NCBI GenBank assembly: GCA_030248295.1
Contig: JASANH010000815.1
Span: 24,276 to 88,275, forward strand
Length of the DNA stretch: 64,000 nt
Direction of reading: 5' to 3'
Origin: Mesodorylaimus sp. YZB2_4
Lineage: Eukaryota; Nematoda; Enoplea; Dorylaimida; Dorylaimidae
Shown here one piece after another: positions 25,801-36,014 of this stretch; position 1 is the first letter of the stretch; the number at the start of each line of letters is the position of its first letter. Both the position numbers and the translations under genes were made by a program. The notes under the pieces were generated by a model, which was not told the DNA's origin, searched no databases, and saw only the letters and a program-made list of their open reading frames with translations.

Positions 25801-28800
25801 AATTATTACTGTTTTACACTAGCTCGGGTCACAAAATTCCAGCTTTACCTGCTCTGGCCCTTATCGAACTCACCTGGACCCTAAGCACGCAGTCTCAGCA
25901 CGGGGCCCTTATCACTAACAAAATCCTCATACCATGAACGTGGTCCAATAGTGCCAGCGTATTCGAGAGGGCGTGCTATAAATAGCCTGTTACTTTGGCT
26001 CGTCTCGGTCTCGACGAGGCGCACGAGGGGCGTCCAACAAACCAAAACTAGGAGCCAAGGCGAGCAAAGCAGGCAAAGACGCACGACGGCGTTGGCAATA
26101 ATACTAAAGACATAGAAGGCGGCAACAGAGCACGGCCAGCTACGCACATGGTATAAGGACGTATTTGACGCTTAGAACGAGGGCGGCGTCCGACAAGCAG
26201 ACGAGGAGAAGCCGTTCTAAAAATCCATATTCATAGAGCCGTCGTATCGCACACCACGGCTCCTTCCTCATTCGCCTCCTTCCTCCTCCTAGCCGTCTCT
26301 AACCCCGTACTATTCAATTTTATCAGTATACTATAAACCACTGGACCCCCCTCGATCGATAAAATGCAGCCGACCCCGTTACTCGTACACATCATGACGC
26401 CGCGCTTCAGCGAGCTCCTCATCGTCATGGCGTTCAACAGTCGGCTTTCGATCGCCCGATCCTTCCCCCATACGCACCCAATAAGCACAGCCGACACGAG
26501 GGGACTCGCCATCACAACACAAAAAGGCGACCTGGGTGCCCGAAATGGGCTGCACGCATCTTAGCCTCTTGCCAAAACATACCCTGCTTGTCCCTTTCAA
26601 TAATTGATTACTCGATGGCCATTTTAGGCGCGGAAAAAAGAGCGTTCTAGAAGAAAACCTAAAAGGCGAGAAGGAGTCAGGACCTGAACCGTGAACAGTA
26701 ATAATTGGCGTAAATAGTAAATGCAAGAAAGAGATCGATTCTATCTAATGTAAACTCGAAATTCGCATAGATTTCTGGACAATATACGATGCATCTGATC
26801 GCAGGTCCTCGCTTACTTGCTGATAATACTTACACAGCGGATAAGAAAGTTTCCACCGATTGAGCTCATTGTGGTTTGTGAGGAAATCTCGACACCACGA
26901 TATCTTATCTTATCACCTGTTATCACTGAAGGTGAAAAACTGATATGGACCACGATTCATCATAAATACTTAACATTTAGATGGGTCTTAGAACTAATTC
27001 AGTATTAACTACTTTATAGTTTGCAAAATCAGATCAAAGTTATCATCACATGTGCTGATAATGCCTCACTCCACGGCAAAACTTCGTGCGGTGATAACCT
27101 TTATCACTGATTAACACCAGCCTAGCTGCACCTAAAATATTAAAATATCAATTACCAATCGCAAAGAAAGATTGAAAATAACAAATTGAAGTTGGTACTT
27201 CTCCAATGTGAGAAAACTTCCACTGCCCCGCAGCGGATTTGTGCTCAGCGTAGGTTTCACAGGCAGGAAAATTTTCAAGCTCATCACGATTTTCCTTGCG
27301 TCGCACATAAGCAGCCAATTGATTTGTGCAACTGCATACCCCACCCTGCCTCCCATCCGCATAACCTATAAATAGTGACTTGCTTGGGCAAACATCGATT
27401 GTTGCCAAGCTCAAGTCGAGAAGAGTCCTTCATCTTGCCAGCCACAGGCTGCTGTGCCGACCACGGTTCTCGCGTAGAACTCATTTTCTATAGATATAAG
27501 CAAGGATACCAACAAATTATTTATGAGGCAATTTTTACCAAGCGCTCACCTGTATTTGTTCTCCCGAATATATAGCTGGCAGTTTTGGCAAAATTTTTTT
27601 TCTTCCCAAATATCCACGCTCCAGGTAGCAATTATTAAATTACCATTCAACGTTTTTAGTTCCTTCTGAGATTTGTCCATTTTCTTATCCAAGCGATAGT
27701 GTCTTTTTCGCACAAGCCGTCATGTCATATTTCGTGCGCCACTTCGATCGCAATGAGGAAGCTTGGAGGTATTCCATTCTATAGCACATAGCATCACCCA
27801 CTCACTTTCGCTCTCTTCATTGCCTGAATCGATCACATGTGTTTTTATCTCATTAAGCGAGAAAATTACCTAAAATTGCATCAGCTACGCAAATAGTCGT
27901 CATTAGTGGTTCAACCTGGCATGACTGACGGCCGTGCCTCAATGTGCAAAGTACGCTCATTGCTAACAAGAACCACAAAGAACGGATGTCTTTGATTTTG
28001 TATTACAGCTCGCTTGAGAAATCGAAAAAATTGGCGGATCACGTCGGGCTTACCATGTCACCAGTGCTAATTTATGTCCGTGATCTTACTGTATAGAGAA
28101 AGAAGCAATGCCAAGTGGAAAGGCCACCTTGTCAAAATTGCTCGCGACCACCCCATGTCTCGTTTTGCGAGCTGAAAATCAGTTGCAGTATAGCGTGGTC
28201 TGAAAACTCTCCGCAGAAGACACAAAGTTTCAATCAGAGCCCAGATGTGAAAACACGGAAGGCATTTAACACATTTTAAGAGGGACTGGACAGTAAGGTG
28301 CATACTGGGATGTGAGGGCCTTCTTATAAACGCCTACTTTTGTACATGAATATGTTCGCTGGTCCTGTTTGAAATCCTATAGCCCTAACTTCAGTCCTCC
28401 ATGTTATACACATCGGTATATCCCAGAGGTCACCAGTGGGCGTTCGCAATTGTATGAGCAGGGCGCTAGGCAAATTCGCCCCCCCCCCCCCAATTCCAAT
28501 TTCAATCCGATTTGAGGGGGTGAATTTACAGCATCCCGAGTAGAATGAGTCAGAGAAATTCTAGCAGTCGGTGAGACGTCAGGAGCCTCGCATGAAGGAA
28601 CGTGTTCTGTGTTGATGCAGCCGCGGCACGATTTTGGCCCTCTCTGCTCTTGGACTGGCTGGATTCGACTCTCATGTCAGATGTTGCCGAGTGGAGACTA
28701 ACGTTTCAAGATCATGGGGACCAACTGCTTGGTGTAACCTATATTACTCCAATGGCTTATGGAGACCTTAAGGGGGGGGGCGCTCGAAGAAGGACGGAAT

Positions 28801-28879
28801 ACTTTATTTTTACTTCCTTTTCGTAGGTCGCTCCCACACTTTGCCTCGCCTGAACTCTGGATCTGGGAAGACTGATTTT
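22824..28879. other. Long gene-poor stretch
   Basis: About 6 kb with no ORF, splice pattern or transposon motif that I can defend. Short open frames at 25.9-26.7 kb overlap on both strands without family resemblance. A 13-bp poly-C tract lies at 28481-28493. The segment nearest 22824 presumably contains the GPCR promoter on the minus strand. Confidence 0.45.
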
Positions 28880-29338
28880 TTTGAAAAAATTGTGGGTTGG
28901 GCCCCATACCGCTCCAGTTCCCCACCTTGCCTATAACCAGCCAGCAGTCATGATAAGCGAGGCCATGAGGTGGCCAACAGCCATGTCAGCTTCCCCATTA
29001 GGGGCACCTTCACACGAGGGCATCCTGTGCCAGAACCAGTATCCCTGGATGATATTGGGTGAAAAGGGAGGGACCTTGCCGACTGGTGTTCCAGAAGGGT
29101 TCCAGATTCTCTGCTCCTTGGGCGTCCGCCAGTTGACGGTACCTGGTGAGTACCCAGAGCCACGTGTGCGAGGCCAAGTAGGGACTAACTAAATCGCCGT
29201 CGAAGACCGGTTCCCACTCTGAGAACGGGCTTACTGAAACTGCCGTCCCCAGTCGGAACAGAACTGCGGTCTCCCAGTCAGAGTTGTTGGCCCAAGCAAT
29301 GTGTGACCAACGCCTTAACTAAGTGAGCCACCGCGGCT
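28880..29338 (-). repeat. SINE-2, minus-strand copy
   Basis: Read on the minus strand it starts at CCGCGGTGGCTCACTTAG and runs about 450 bp to an A-rich end near 28880. It is a close relative of the plus-strand copy at 33481-33950, sharing CATTGCTTGGGCC, GAGACCGCAGTTCTGTTCC, GGGAACCGGTCTTCGACGG and the GGGCCCAACCC tail. The head resembles a tRNA-derived polymerase III promoter (box A like). Confidence 0.7.
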
Positions 29339-29756
29339 TTCTCGGAGTATTTCTGCGTAAGGGTCCATTTCTAAGTTCTTGGCAACTCTGCTTAATGGGT
29401 GGGGCTTGCCATAGTATGACCGTGACTTATGATCCGACCACTGATCTGACCCTGGGCCAGGGACAGGGTCACATCAGTGGATGCTAGCATTAGACAACAG
29501 GTTTTATCTGTTTAAAAAGTCATGACCCTTACGTTCCTCCATCCGTAGTGAAGGTTCTGAAAGAAGCTGGTTTCCAGCACTACACAGTATGACTTCGTAG
29601 CGGTATCATGTGAGGACTAGATGATATCGGAAACGAAATTGAAGTCCGCAAACGACTGCTCCCAGAAATTTAAGCAGGCCATTCACACATTTTTACGTCT
29701 TTTACGAGGAAACAAAAATAACCAATTCGCATTTTAGCATTTTTCAATTTTTGCCT

Positions 29757-30005
29757 GTAAAGCTTCGTGAGTTACCTTGCGACGGGTGAGTCTTTTGTTA
29801 ATTTTTGACCATTATGGATCAAAAATATTGAGAAACCTTGGGCATACTGTGAGAAAATTGACGGATTTACTTATTCGAGGATTCTATCGCAGAAAATATC
29901 CAACTCCTGATGGCTGTACTCTCATTTTGCATTTGGTCATAAATTCTGATGGCGCCAGGTTTACTATACCAAAATCAGGATACGTACAAAGTTTTAAAAA
30001 TTGTG
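29757..30005. repeat. SINE-1 tail-like repeat, copy 1
   Basis: About 230 bp from TAAAGCTTCGTGAG through GTCTTTTGTTAATTTTTGAC to CGTACAAAGTTTTAAAAATTG matches the 3' part of the tRNA-headed elements at 32897-33284 and 34973-35379. Here there is no tRNA head, and the sequence runs directly into an antisense reverse-transcriptase fragment (30006-30111). Confidence 0.65.
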
Positions 30006-30120
30006 TGAAGATTTTTAATAGGAACGAGAAGCCGACAATCATCCGCGAAAGCATCCAAGGAAAAGTCAGGATATCGATATTTGAGCTCCACAAGCAGAGG
30101 ATCCATACAGGCGATAAATA
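29985..30120 (-). pseudogene. LINE reverse transcriptase fragment (minus strand, FADD box)
   Basis: On the minus strand this short stretch encodes MDPLLVEL then DAFADDCRLLV, the RT palm motif of non-LTR elements. It is the continuation of the minus-strand RT fragment at 32108-32408, from which it is separated by the plus-strand LINE inserted between them. Frame shifts and missing residues make it a relic. Confidence 0.55.
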
Positions 30121-32112
30121 ATATAATACAATAATACAATAATAAATAATACAGACACAAAAACCAAGCTTACAAGTCTTGGAAACGAACAAATTCCGAA
30201 GTGGATCGCCGAATATTTCTTTCCCTTCGCTCTCAATGCTTGAAGGAGATCCGAAAAGCTAAATCCGGCTTTATCGAATCTGTTTTTTCAAATTGTGACT
30301 CTGCATCAAGTTTCTGGTCGGCTTACCGACGCCTGTGTCCAGAGAACCGAAAAATTCCAATTTTAGTCAACGATTCGGATCAGCCAATTGTATCCAGTGA
30401 AGAAAAAGCTAATGCTTTGAATAGTTATTTCCCTAAGAATTTCAACCGGAGCGACTATGGAAAATTTGAACTGCCACCAATCTATTTGGATGATTTTGCT
30501 GACTATTCTGTTACGGAAAGTTTTATTCTTGACGAAATTAGCCGACTAAAATTGCGCAGTGCCCCGGGTTTCGACGATATGTCACCTCAAATCATTAAGA
30601 ATATCGCCGATTCCATTACTGCAGCTGTAGCAGTACTACTCAACCGTTCGATACAAGAAGAAAAATTTCCAACACCGTGGAAATGGGCCAAGGTCATTGC
30701 CATCCCGAAATCGGGTGACAAGAGCAAAATCGATTCGTATCGCCCCATTTCCTTGTTACCAATTTTTTCAAAAATTTTGGAGAAACATTTGAATGTGATT
30801 ATTCGTTCAAAATTGAAAATATCGCCAAAGCAGCATGGGTTCTGTCGTGGACGGGGAACTAACAGCGCCTTGATCAACGCCAGCCAATTCATACATGATT
30901 CTTTAAACTCCAAAAAGATCAAATGCGTGGTTGGAATATTTCTTGACGTCAAAAAAGCCTTCGACCAAATTCCCCACACCATTTTGCTACAGCGACTGGT
31001 TTCCGAACACCGATTACCCAGCAAAATTATTCGATGGTTTCACTCATATCTCGCTGGCCGCTTTCAACGTACAGCTGTTGACGGTTGCATTTCGGAAGTT
31101 GCTTCACTTCCAAGCGGTGTGCCACAAGGCAGTGTGTTGGGCCCGTCACTGTTTGTTGCTTTCATTGACAGTTTATTACGGGATTTCGAGGCCAATTTTC
31201 CGAAAGATTTGCTGCAAGGCTTCGCTGATGATACTGGTCTATTTGTCCCGTTATCTTCAGTGAAGTATATCGATCGAGTTGTTCAACCAAAAATCGATTT
31301 TATCGCGTCTTGGATACATTCATCCGGTCTTGATCTGAACCTATCAAAGTGCCACGCGATTATTTCTCGATATGGACATACGAATTTGGAAATAATGTCG
31401 AATCTGAACGTCTGTGGCCACAAATTGGAATTCGTCCCAGAAATAAAATACTTGGGTGTCGTGTTCGCCAGCGACATGAAATTCAGCGAACATATTTCGA
31501 GCGTGGTTCGGAAGTCAAATGTTACGATCGGGGCTTTGAGGCGGCTATTGGGAAGGCACGCCCCTCCTCCTATTTTAAGTAAACTTTATGATTCCTGTAT
31601 TAGATCTGTTACTGAATATGGCTCTGTTGCCGGGGATCCTGTTTTAAAATCGGATATTGATCAATTGGAGCGTGTTAACAAATATGCACTGAGACTGTAT
31701 CTGAATGATTTTACCATGCCATATGACGAAGCTTTATCAAAATCTGGATGGTCTAGTCTTTTTGATCGTAGGAAGCGAGCTAAACTTTGCCAGCTCTTTA
31801 GCTTTTATCATGGCATTCACGATTATGGTAACGCTAGATTTGTACACCGTTCTGAGAACTGTGTTAGTTCTCGTTTATGCCAGGGCCACGAATTGATTGT
31901 ACCCGTATAAGCAGTGTTTTTTATATTCGACCATGAAACTTTGGAATCAAATTCCATGTGAAATTGCCTTAGGAAGTTTTACACAATTCCGTTCTTATTT
32001 GTCGAAGTTGGTTTTTTGATTTCTAGCTTGACATGTTATTCGTGTACTTATGTATGTCTCTTACCCGTTTGAGTGCATGTAAGTGCTTGGGTATGAGTAA
32101 AATATGGTATGG
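30112..32112 (+). mobile_element. 5'-truncated LINE insertion within an older antisense LINE
   Basis: ATACAGGC occurs immediately before the insertion (about 30104-30111) and immediately after it (about 32113-32120), a plausible target duplication. The left edge is a TAATA-type microsatellite (30112-30150) and the right edge ends in ATGGTATGGT. The flanking sequences on both sides belong to one minus-strand RT relic. Confidence 0.6.
30150..32040 (+). CDS. Jockey/CR1-like LINE reverse transcriptase ORF, 5'-truncated
   Basis: A 569-aa open frame ends in TAA at 31910. It is open upstream to about 30150 (NQAYKSWKRTNSEVDRR), so it does not begin at the in-frame GTG near 30201. RT motifs occur in order: IPKSGDKS, YRPISLLPIFSKILEK, LDVKKAFDQIPH, GVPQGSVLGPSLF, GFADDTGLFV, LNLSKCH and KYLGVVF. 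No apurinic endonuclease domain is present, so the copy is 5'-truncated. The typical C-terminal MKLWNQIP segment lies in another frame after the stop, suggesting a one-base shift near 31900. The encoded enzyme would prime reverse transcription at a chromosomal nick. Confidence 0.85.
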
Positions 32113-32408
32113 TATACAGGCCCAAGCACGCTGCCTTGAGGGACGCCACTAACCACTGGCAAGTCAGCTGAGGCGCACTCACGAATTGTGACATGCTGGG
32201 TTCGATTCGATAAATGGGACTTGATCCACGCAAGCAACTTGACTGGAACACGATGATGACGACTGAAAAAATATATGTGCAGCAATCTGTCCACATGTTT
32301 TTCTAATAATTTTGATAAAATCGACAGTAGCGATATCGGCCTATAATTACTGATTAACGAATTGTCCCCTGGCTCTGGTATTGGCACAACTTCTGCTGAT
32401 TTCCACAT
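32108..32408 (-). pseudogene. LINE reverse transcriptase fragment (minus strand, early palm motifs)
   Basis: The minus-strand frame reads ESGIFPSMWKSAEVVPIPEPGD, then NYRPISLLSILSKLLEKH, a jump across a missing segment, then WIKSHLSNRTQ and SGVPQGSVLGP. These are fingers and palm motifs of a jockey/CR1-type non-LTR reverse transcriptase. The internal deletion removes the catalytic FxDxxKAFD box. It is the upstream half of the same relic that resumes near 30120. Confidence 0.7.
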
Positions 32409-32434
32409 CGATGGAAAAATGCCCGATTCAATCG

Positions 32435-33284
32435 AGAACTTGCAAAACTACAGTACTTTTGACCCGTTTGTGTGTCCAAATTTTCTGTTGACTACGGCCT
32501 TGAAAAGAGTCCATATATCGAACTTACTTTGCATTACGGTTAGTAAAATTACTTGATTTGAATGCGTATACGCAAAGTCTCTCAAATGCGTATGCGTATT
32601 GCGTCATACACGAATTGCATACTCCAAAAAGTATGCGCGAAAGTTTGCGCATTGCGTATTTTTCCTGTAGTCAGTGCTCCGAAACATCCAGTTCCATACT
32701 GTAACTAATTACGTGACTTTGTCTGCAAATACAGATAGCCGTTCCGAACAGCATGAAAGACAGTCCTGGACTGAAAATATTGCTGGCCTTGGATCGTGAA
32801 TTTCCATGTCGAGCAATTCCAAAATCGTGTTTCGCATGTAGACACCTCGCCGAGTGAAATCAACCTGAAAAACTTACAATAAGAAAACGAAATCCGGAAC
32901 GACATCGGGATCGCAAGCGGAAGTTTGCGGGATCGAATCCTGGTGGGCGTGGTACATTTGCACTGAGCAGCCTCACTAAAGCTGAGCCCTCCGGGGTGGC
33001 TGGTTTAGGGTTCCAGCCTCAAAGCGATCCCTAAAGCTCCGTGGGTTATCTTACCACGTGTAAGTCTTTTGTTAATTTTTGACCATTATGGATCAAAAAT
33101 ATTGGGAAACCGTGGGCATACTGTAAGTTGGAAATTGACGGATTCACTTATTTGAGGATTTTTTCGCAGCAAGTATCCAACTCCTGATGACTGTACTCTC
33201 TATTTTGCATTTGGTCGTGAATTCTGATGGCGCCAGGTTTACTATACCAAAATCAGGATACGTACAAAGTTTTAAAAATTGTGA
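32435..33284. repeat. Segmental duplication block A
   Basis: Matches 34108-35379 in direct orientation over its whole length (shared words CTTGCAAAACTACAGTAC, ATGCGTATGCG, GCTGGCCTTGGATCGTG, then the SINE-1 body). Relative to block B it lacks about 480 bp at 32897, where microhomology AACGA joins the two sides. Confidence 0.7.
32897..33284 (+). repeat. SINE-1, head-truncated copy
   Basis: Starts inside the tRNA head at GACATCGGGATCGCAAGCGG and is otherwise nearly identical to 34992-35379. The missing head is explained by a roughly 480-bp deletion relative to the duplicate block at 34108-35379. Confidence 0.7.
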
Positions 33285-33480
33285 GTAAAAAAAAGTTTTT
33301 TCAGGCGACTCTGAACTCGCTGCGCATTCTTCCGAGGGTGGATTTTCCTCAGAAACAAACCGACCAGTTGGGGAAAGGTGCGTAATTAATTTCTATAGGA
33401 AGCTCATATACTGTAACAAGGGGGAAGCTCAAGTTTGAAGAGAGGCCTGAAAAAGGACAGAAAGTCAGTCACCCGCGTGA

Positions 33481-33950
33481 GCTGCGGTGGCTTAGTTGGT
33501 TAAGTCGTGTCCCGCATTGCTTGGGCCAGCAACCCTGACCGGGAGACCGCAGTTCTGTTCCGACTGGGGACGGCAGTTTAGTAAGCCCGTTCTCGGAGTG
33601 GGAACCGGTCTTCGACGGCGATTTAGTAAGTCCCTACTTGGCCTTGCCCACCTGGCTCTGGGCGACTCGGATGCCGAACGAGTAAAGAATCAGGAGCCTG
33701 GTTCCAAAACACCAGTCGGGAAGGTCCCTTTTCTCGCCCAGTATCATCCTGGGATGCTGGTGCTGGCACATGATGCCCTCATATGGAGGTGCTCCTAGTG
33801 AAGACACATAGAGAGGAACTGCTGTGAGAGCTGTTCACCTCACGGCCGTGCTTATCGTATCAAGACTGCTGGCCGGCTATTGACAAAATGGCAGGAAAGT
33901 CCCTGGGGCGGCACGGGGCCCAACCCGAAAAAAAATAAAAAAAAAGAAAA
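33481..33950 (+). repeat. SINE-2, plus-strand copy with A-rich tail
   Basis: It begins GCTGCGGTGGCTTAGTTGGT, a box-A-like tRNA head, and continues about 470 bp to GGGGCCCAACCCG followed by an A-rich run with interspersed T and G. The paired copy is inverted at 28880-29338. SINEs do not encode protein and rely on a partner LINE. Confidence 0.7.
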
Positions 33951-34107
33951 TTGGGTCAGTCACATCTTGGGATTCATCTGACATTCTTGGGAGTTACGTA
34001 GAATGTAAACGTGGGAATGCAGGTCTTTATGCATGCATGAAGCAAATTCAGAAAATCCTGGAGTCGAACGGGGGGGGTGAAAAGGTTTCTGAAATTCTAG
34101 TAGTGGG

Positions 34108-35379
34108 AACTTGCAAAACTACAGTACTTTTGACCCGTTCGTGTGTCCAAATTTTGTGTTGACCACGGCCTTAAAAAGGGTCCATATATCGAACTTACTT
34201 TGCAACGGTTAGTAAAATTACTTGATTTGAATGCGCATACGCAAAGTCTCTCGAATGCGTATGCGCATTGCGTATTTTTCCTGTAGTCAGTGCATCTAAA
34301 ATATCAAGTCCTATACTGTAACTAATTACGTGACCTTGTCTGCAAATACAGATAACCGTTCCCAACAGCATGAAAGACAGCCCTGGACTGAAAATATTGC
34401 TGGCCTTGGATCGTGAATTTCCATGTCGAGCAATTCCAAAATCGTGTTTCGCATGAAGACACCTCGCCAAGTGAAATCAACCTAAAAAACTTACAATAAG
34501 AAAACGAAATCCGAAACGAACGACTAGTCGTGCATAGAGCTACTAGCTGATTCCAGCATCCATGAAGAACATTGCGATTCTAGCGAGTGGTAGAACACAA
34601 CTCGGCTAATTTCCTCGAAATATCAGCGAAATAGACTCGTTTTCCGAACTCATAGCAGGTGGAGATTAGGGTCGGACGATAATAAGCGGGTCTTTACTTA
34701 ATTTACAATACCGACTGGTCAAACAAAATCCGTGAAGCTCGTGACAGCAATCCAGCGTTCCTCCGCCAATACTCTTTCAACACTGGAAATCCAACTTTCG
34801 GCCTAGTTGGTTATTTCGGTTGGTCAGGCCACACCTGCGATAACACGCAGCCTTGGTCAGCGTGTGAAGCAGTGTGCAGTGAGAGCAAGAGGGATGATCT
34901 TCCTTCAGGCAAGGAGGGGCTGCACTTTACACTCGACCAAGTTTGAGTGAGCTGCTAGATTTTCTCTTTCCGTGGCCCTGATAGCTCAGTGGTACGACAT
35001 CGGGATCGCAAGCGGAAGTTTGCGGGATCGAATCCTGGTGGGCGTGGTACATTTGCACTGAGCAGCGTCACTAAAGCTGAGCCCTCCGGGGTGGCTGGTT
35101 TAGGGTTCCAGCCTTAAAGCGATCCCTAAAGCTTCGTGGGTTATCTTACCACGTGTAAGTCTTTTGTTAATTTTTGACCATTATGGATCAAAAATATTGG
35201 GAAACCGTGGGCATACTGTAAGTTGGAAATTGACGGATTCACTTATTTGAGGATTTTTTCGCAGCAAGTATCCAACTCGTGATGGCTGTACTCTTTATTT
35301 TGCATTTGGTCATGAATTCTGATGGCGCCAGGTTTACTATACCAAAATCAGGATACGTACAAAGTTTTAAAAATTGTGA
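34108..35379. repeat. Segmental duplication block B
   Basis: The longer of two related blocks; it retains the segment 34512-34991 including the SINE-1 tRNA head that block A (32435-33284) has lost. Non-coding. Confidence 0.7.
34973..35379 (+). repeat. SINE-1, full copy with tRNA-derived head
   Basis: The head GGCCCTGATAGCTCAGTGGT is a clear box A and GGGATCGAATCC is a box B, at tRNA-like spacing but without a proper acceptor stem, so this is a SINE promoter and not a tRNA gene. The body runs about 400 bp and ends at TTTTAAAAATTGTGAG. It is part of the longer duplicated block 34108-35379. Confidence 0.75.
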
Positions 35380-36014
35380 GATGACACTTTGACAAAGTCA
35401 GACAAATATTGACTTGCAAGAAAGATTCTTTAGCTAATATTTTTTTTAACGCTAGTCAAATATTGAATTTGTTGCGACCAGTAAGGAAAAGATGTATAAA
35501 TTACAAGATCGAATTCTTCCACCCGCTAATTGGCTTGTGGTAAGAAATTTCTTTTAATTTTCAACTTGGCTCGAGCGGCCAATTAACGAACGCATTGTAT
35601 GTATTGCGTACAAGCAAGTTTGCTAAATCGTTTATGCGTACACATTCCGCCTGGTGTACGCATGCTGTATACGCATCCAAATTTCAGTGCGATGCACAAA
35701 CTTCGCGTACAGTATGCGTATTTTGTATGCAACCAACCCTACCTATTTTGCATCTGTGCATCGACTGACAGAATTACGGCCATATACTATAGCCGAGTCC
35801 ACTTATTATCACAGTCGCGTGGAAGCGACAAAGTTGCGAAATTATAAAAAGCGAGAAAACACGCACCTGCACCATTATGGCTAGATTTTCACCACAGTAG
35901 CAATTTTCTGGCCATTAACATCGAGCAGCGTTTGAGCTGGCCTGGCCTGTGGCCTAAATTAGGTTAGGCCCCTACCGCGCCTAGTTATGGGCGATCGTGT
36001 TCGAATTCAGGCCA
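35380..36014. other. Stretch without a recognised gene
   Basis: About 630 bp between the SINE and the penton-like ORF. Repeated GTATGCGTA/TGCGTACA words occur at 35590-35730. No coding family was recognised. Confidence 0.45.

Noticed and set aside
26250..26720. Overlapping ORFs near 26.3-26.7 kb as a gene
   Set aside because: Open in several frames on both strands with no consistent motif or splice pattern.
34973..35045. tRNA gene
   Set aside because: Box A and box B are present, but the acceptor stem does not pair fully and the same unit recurs as a dispersed repeat with a long shared tail, so it is a SINE head.
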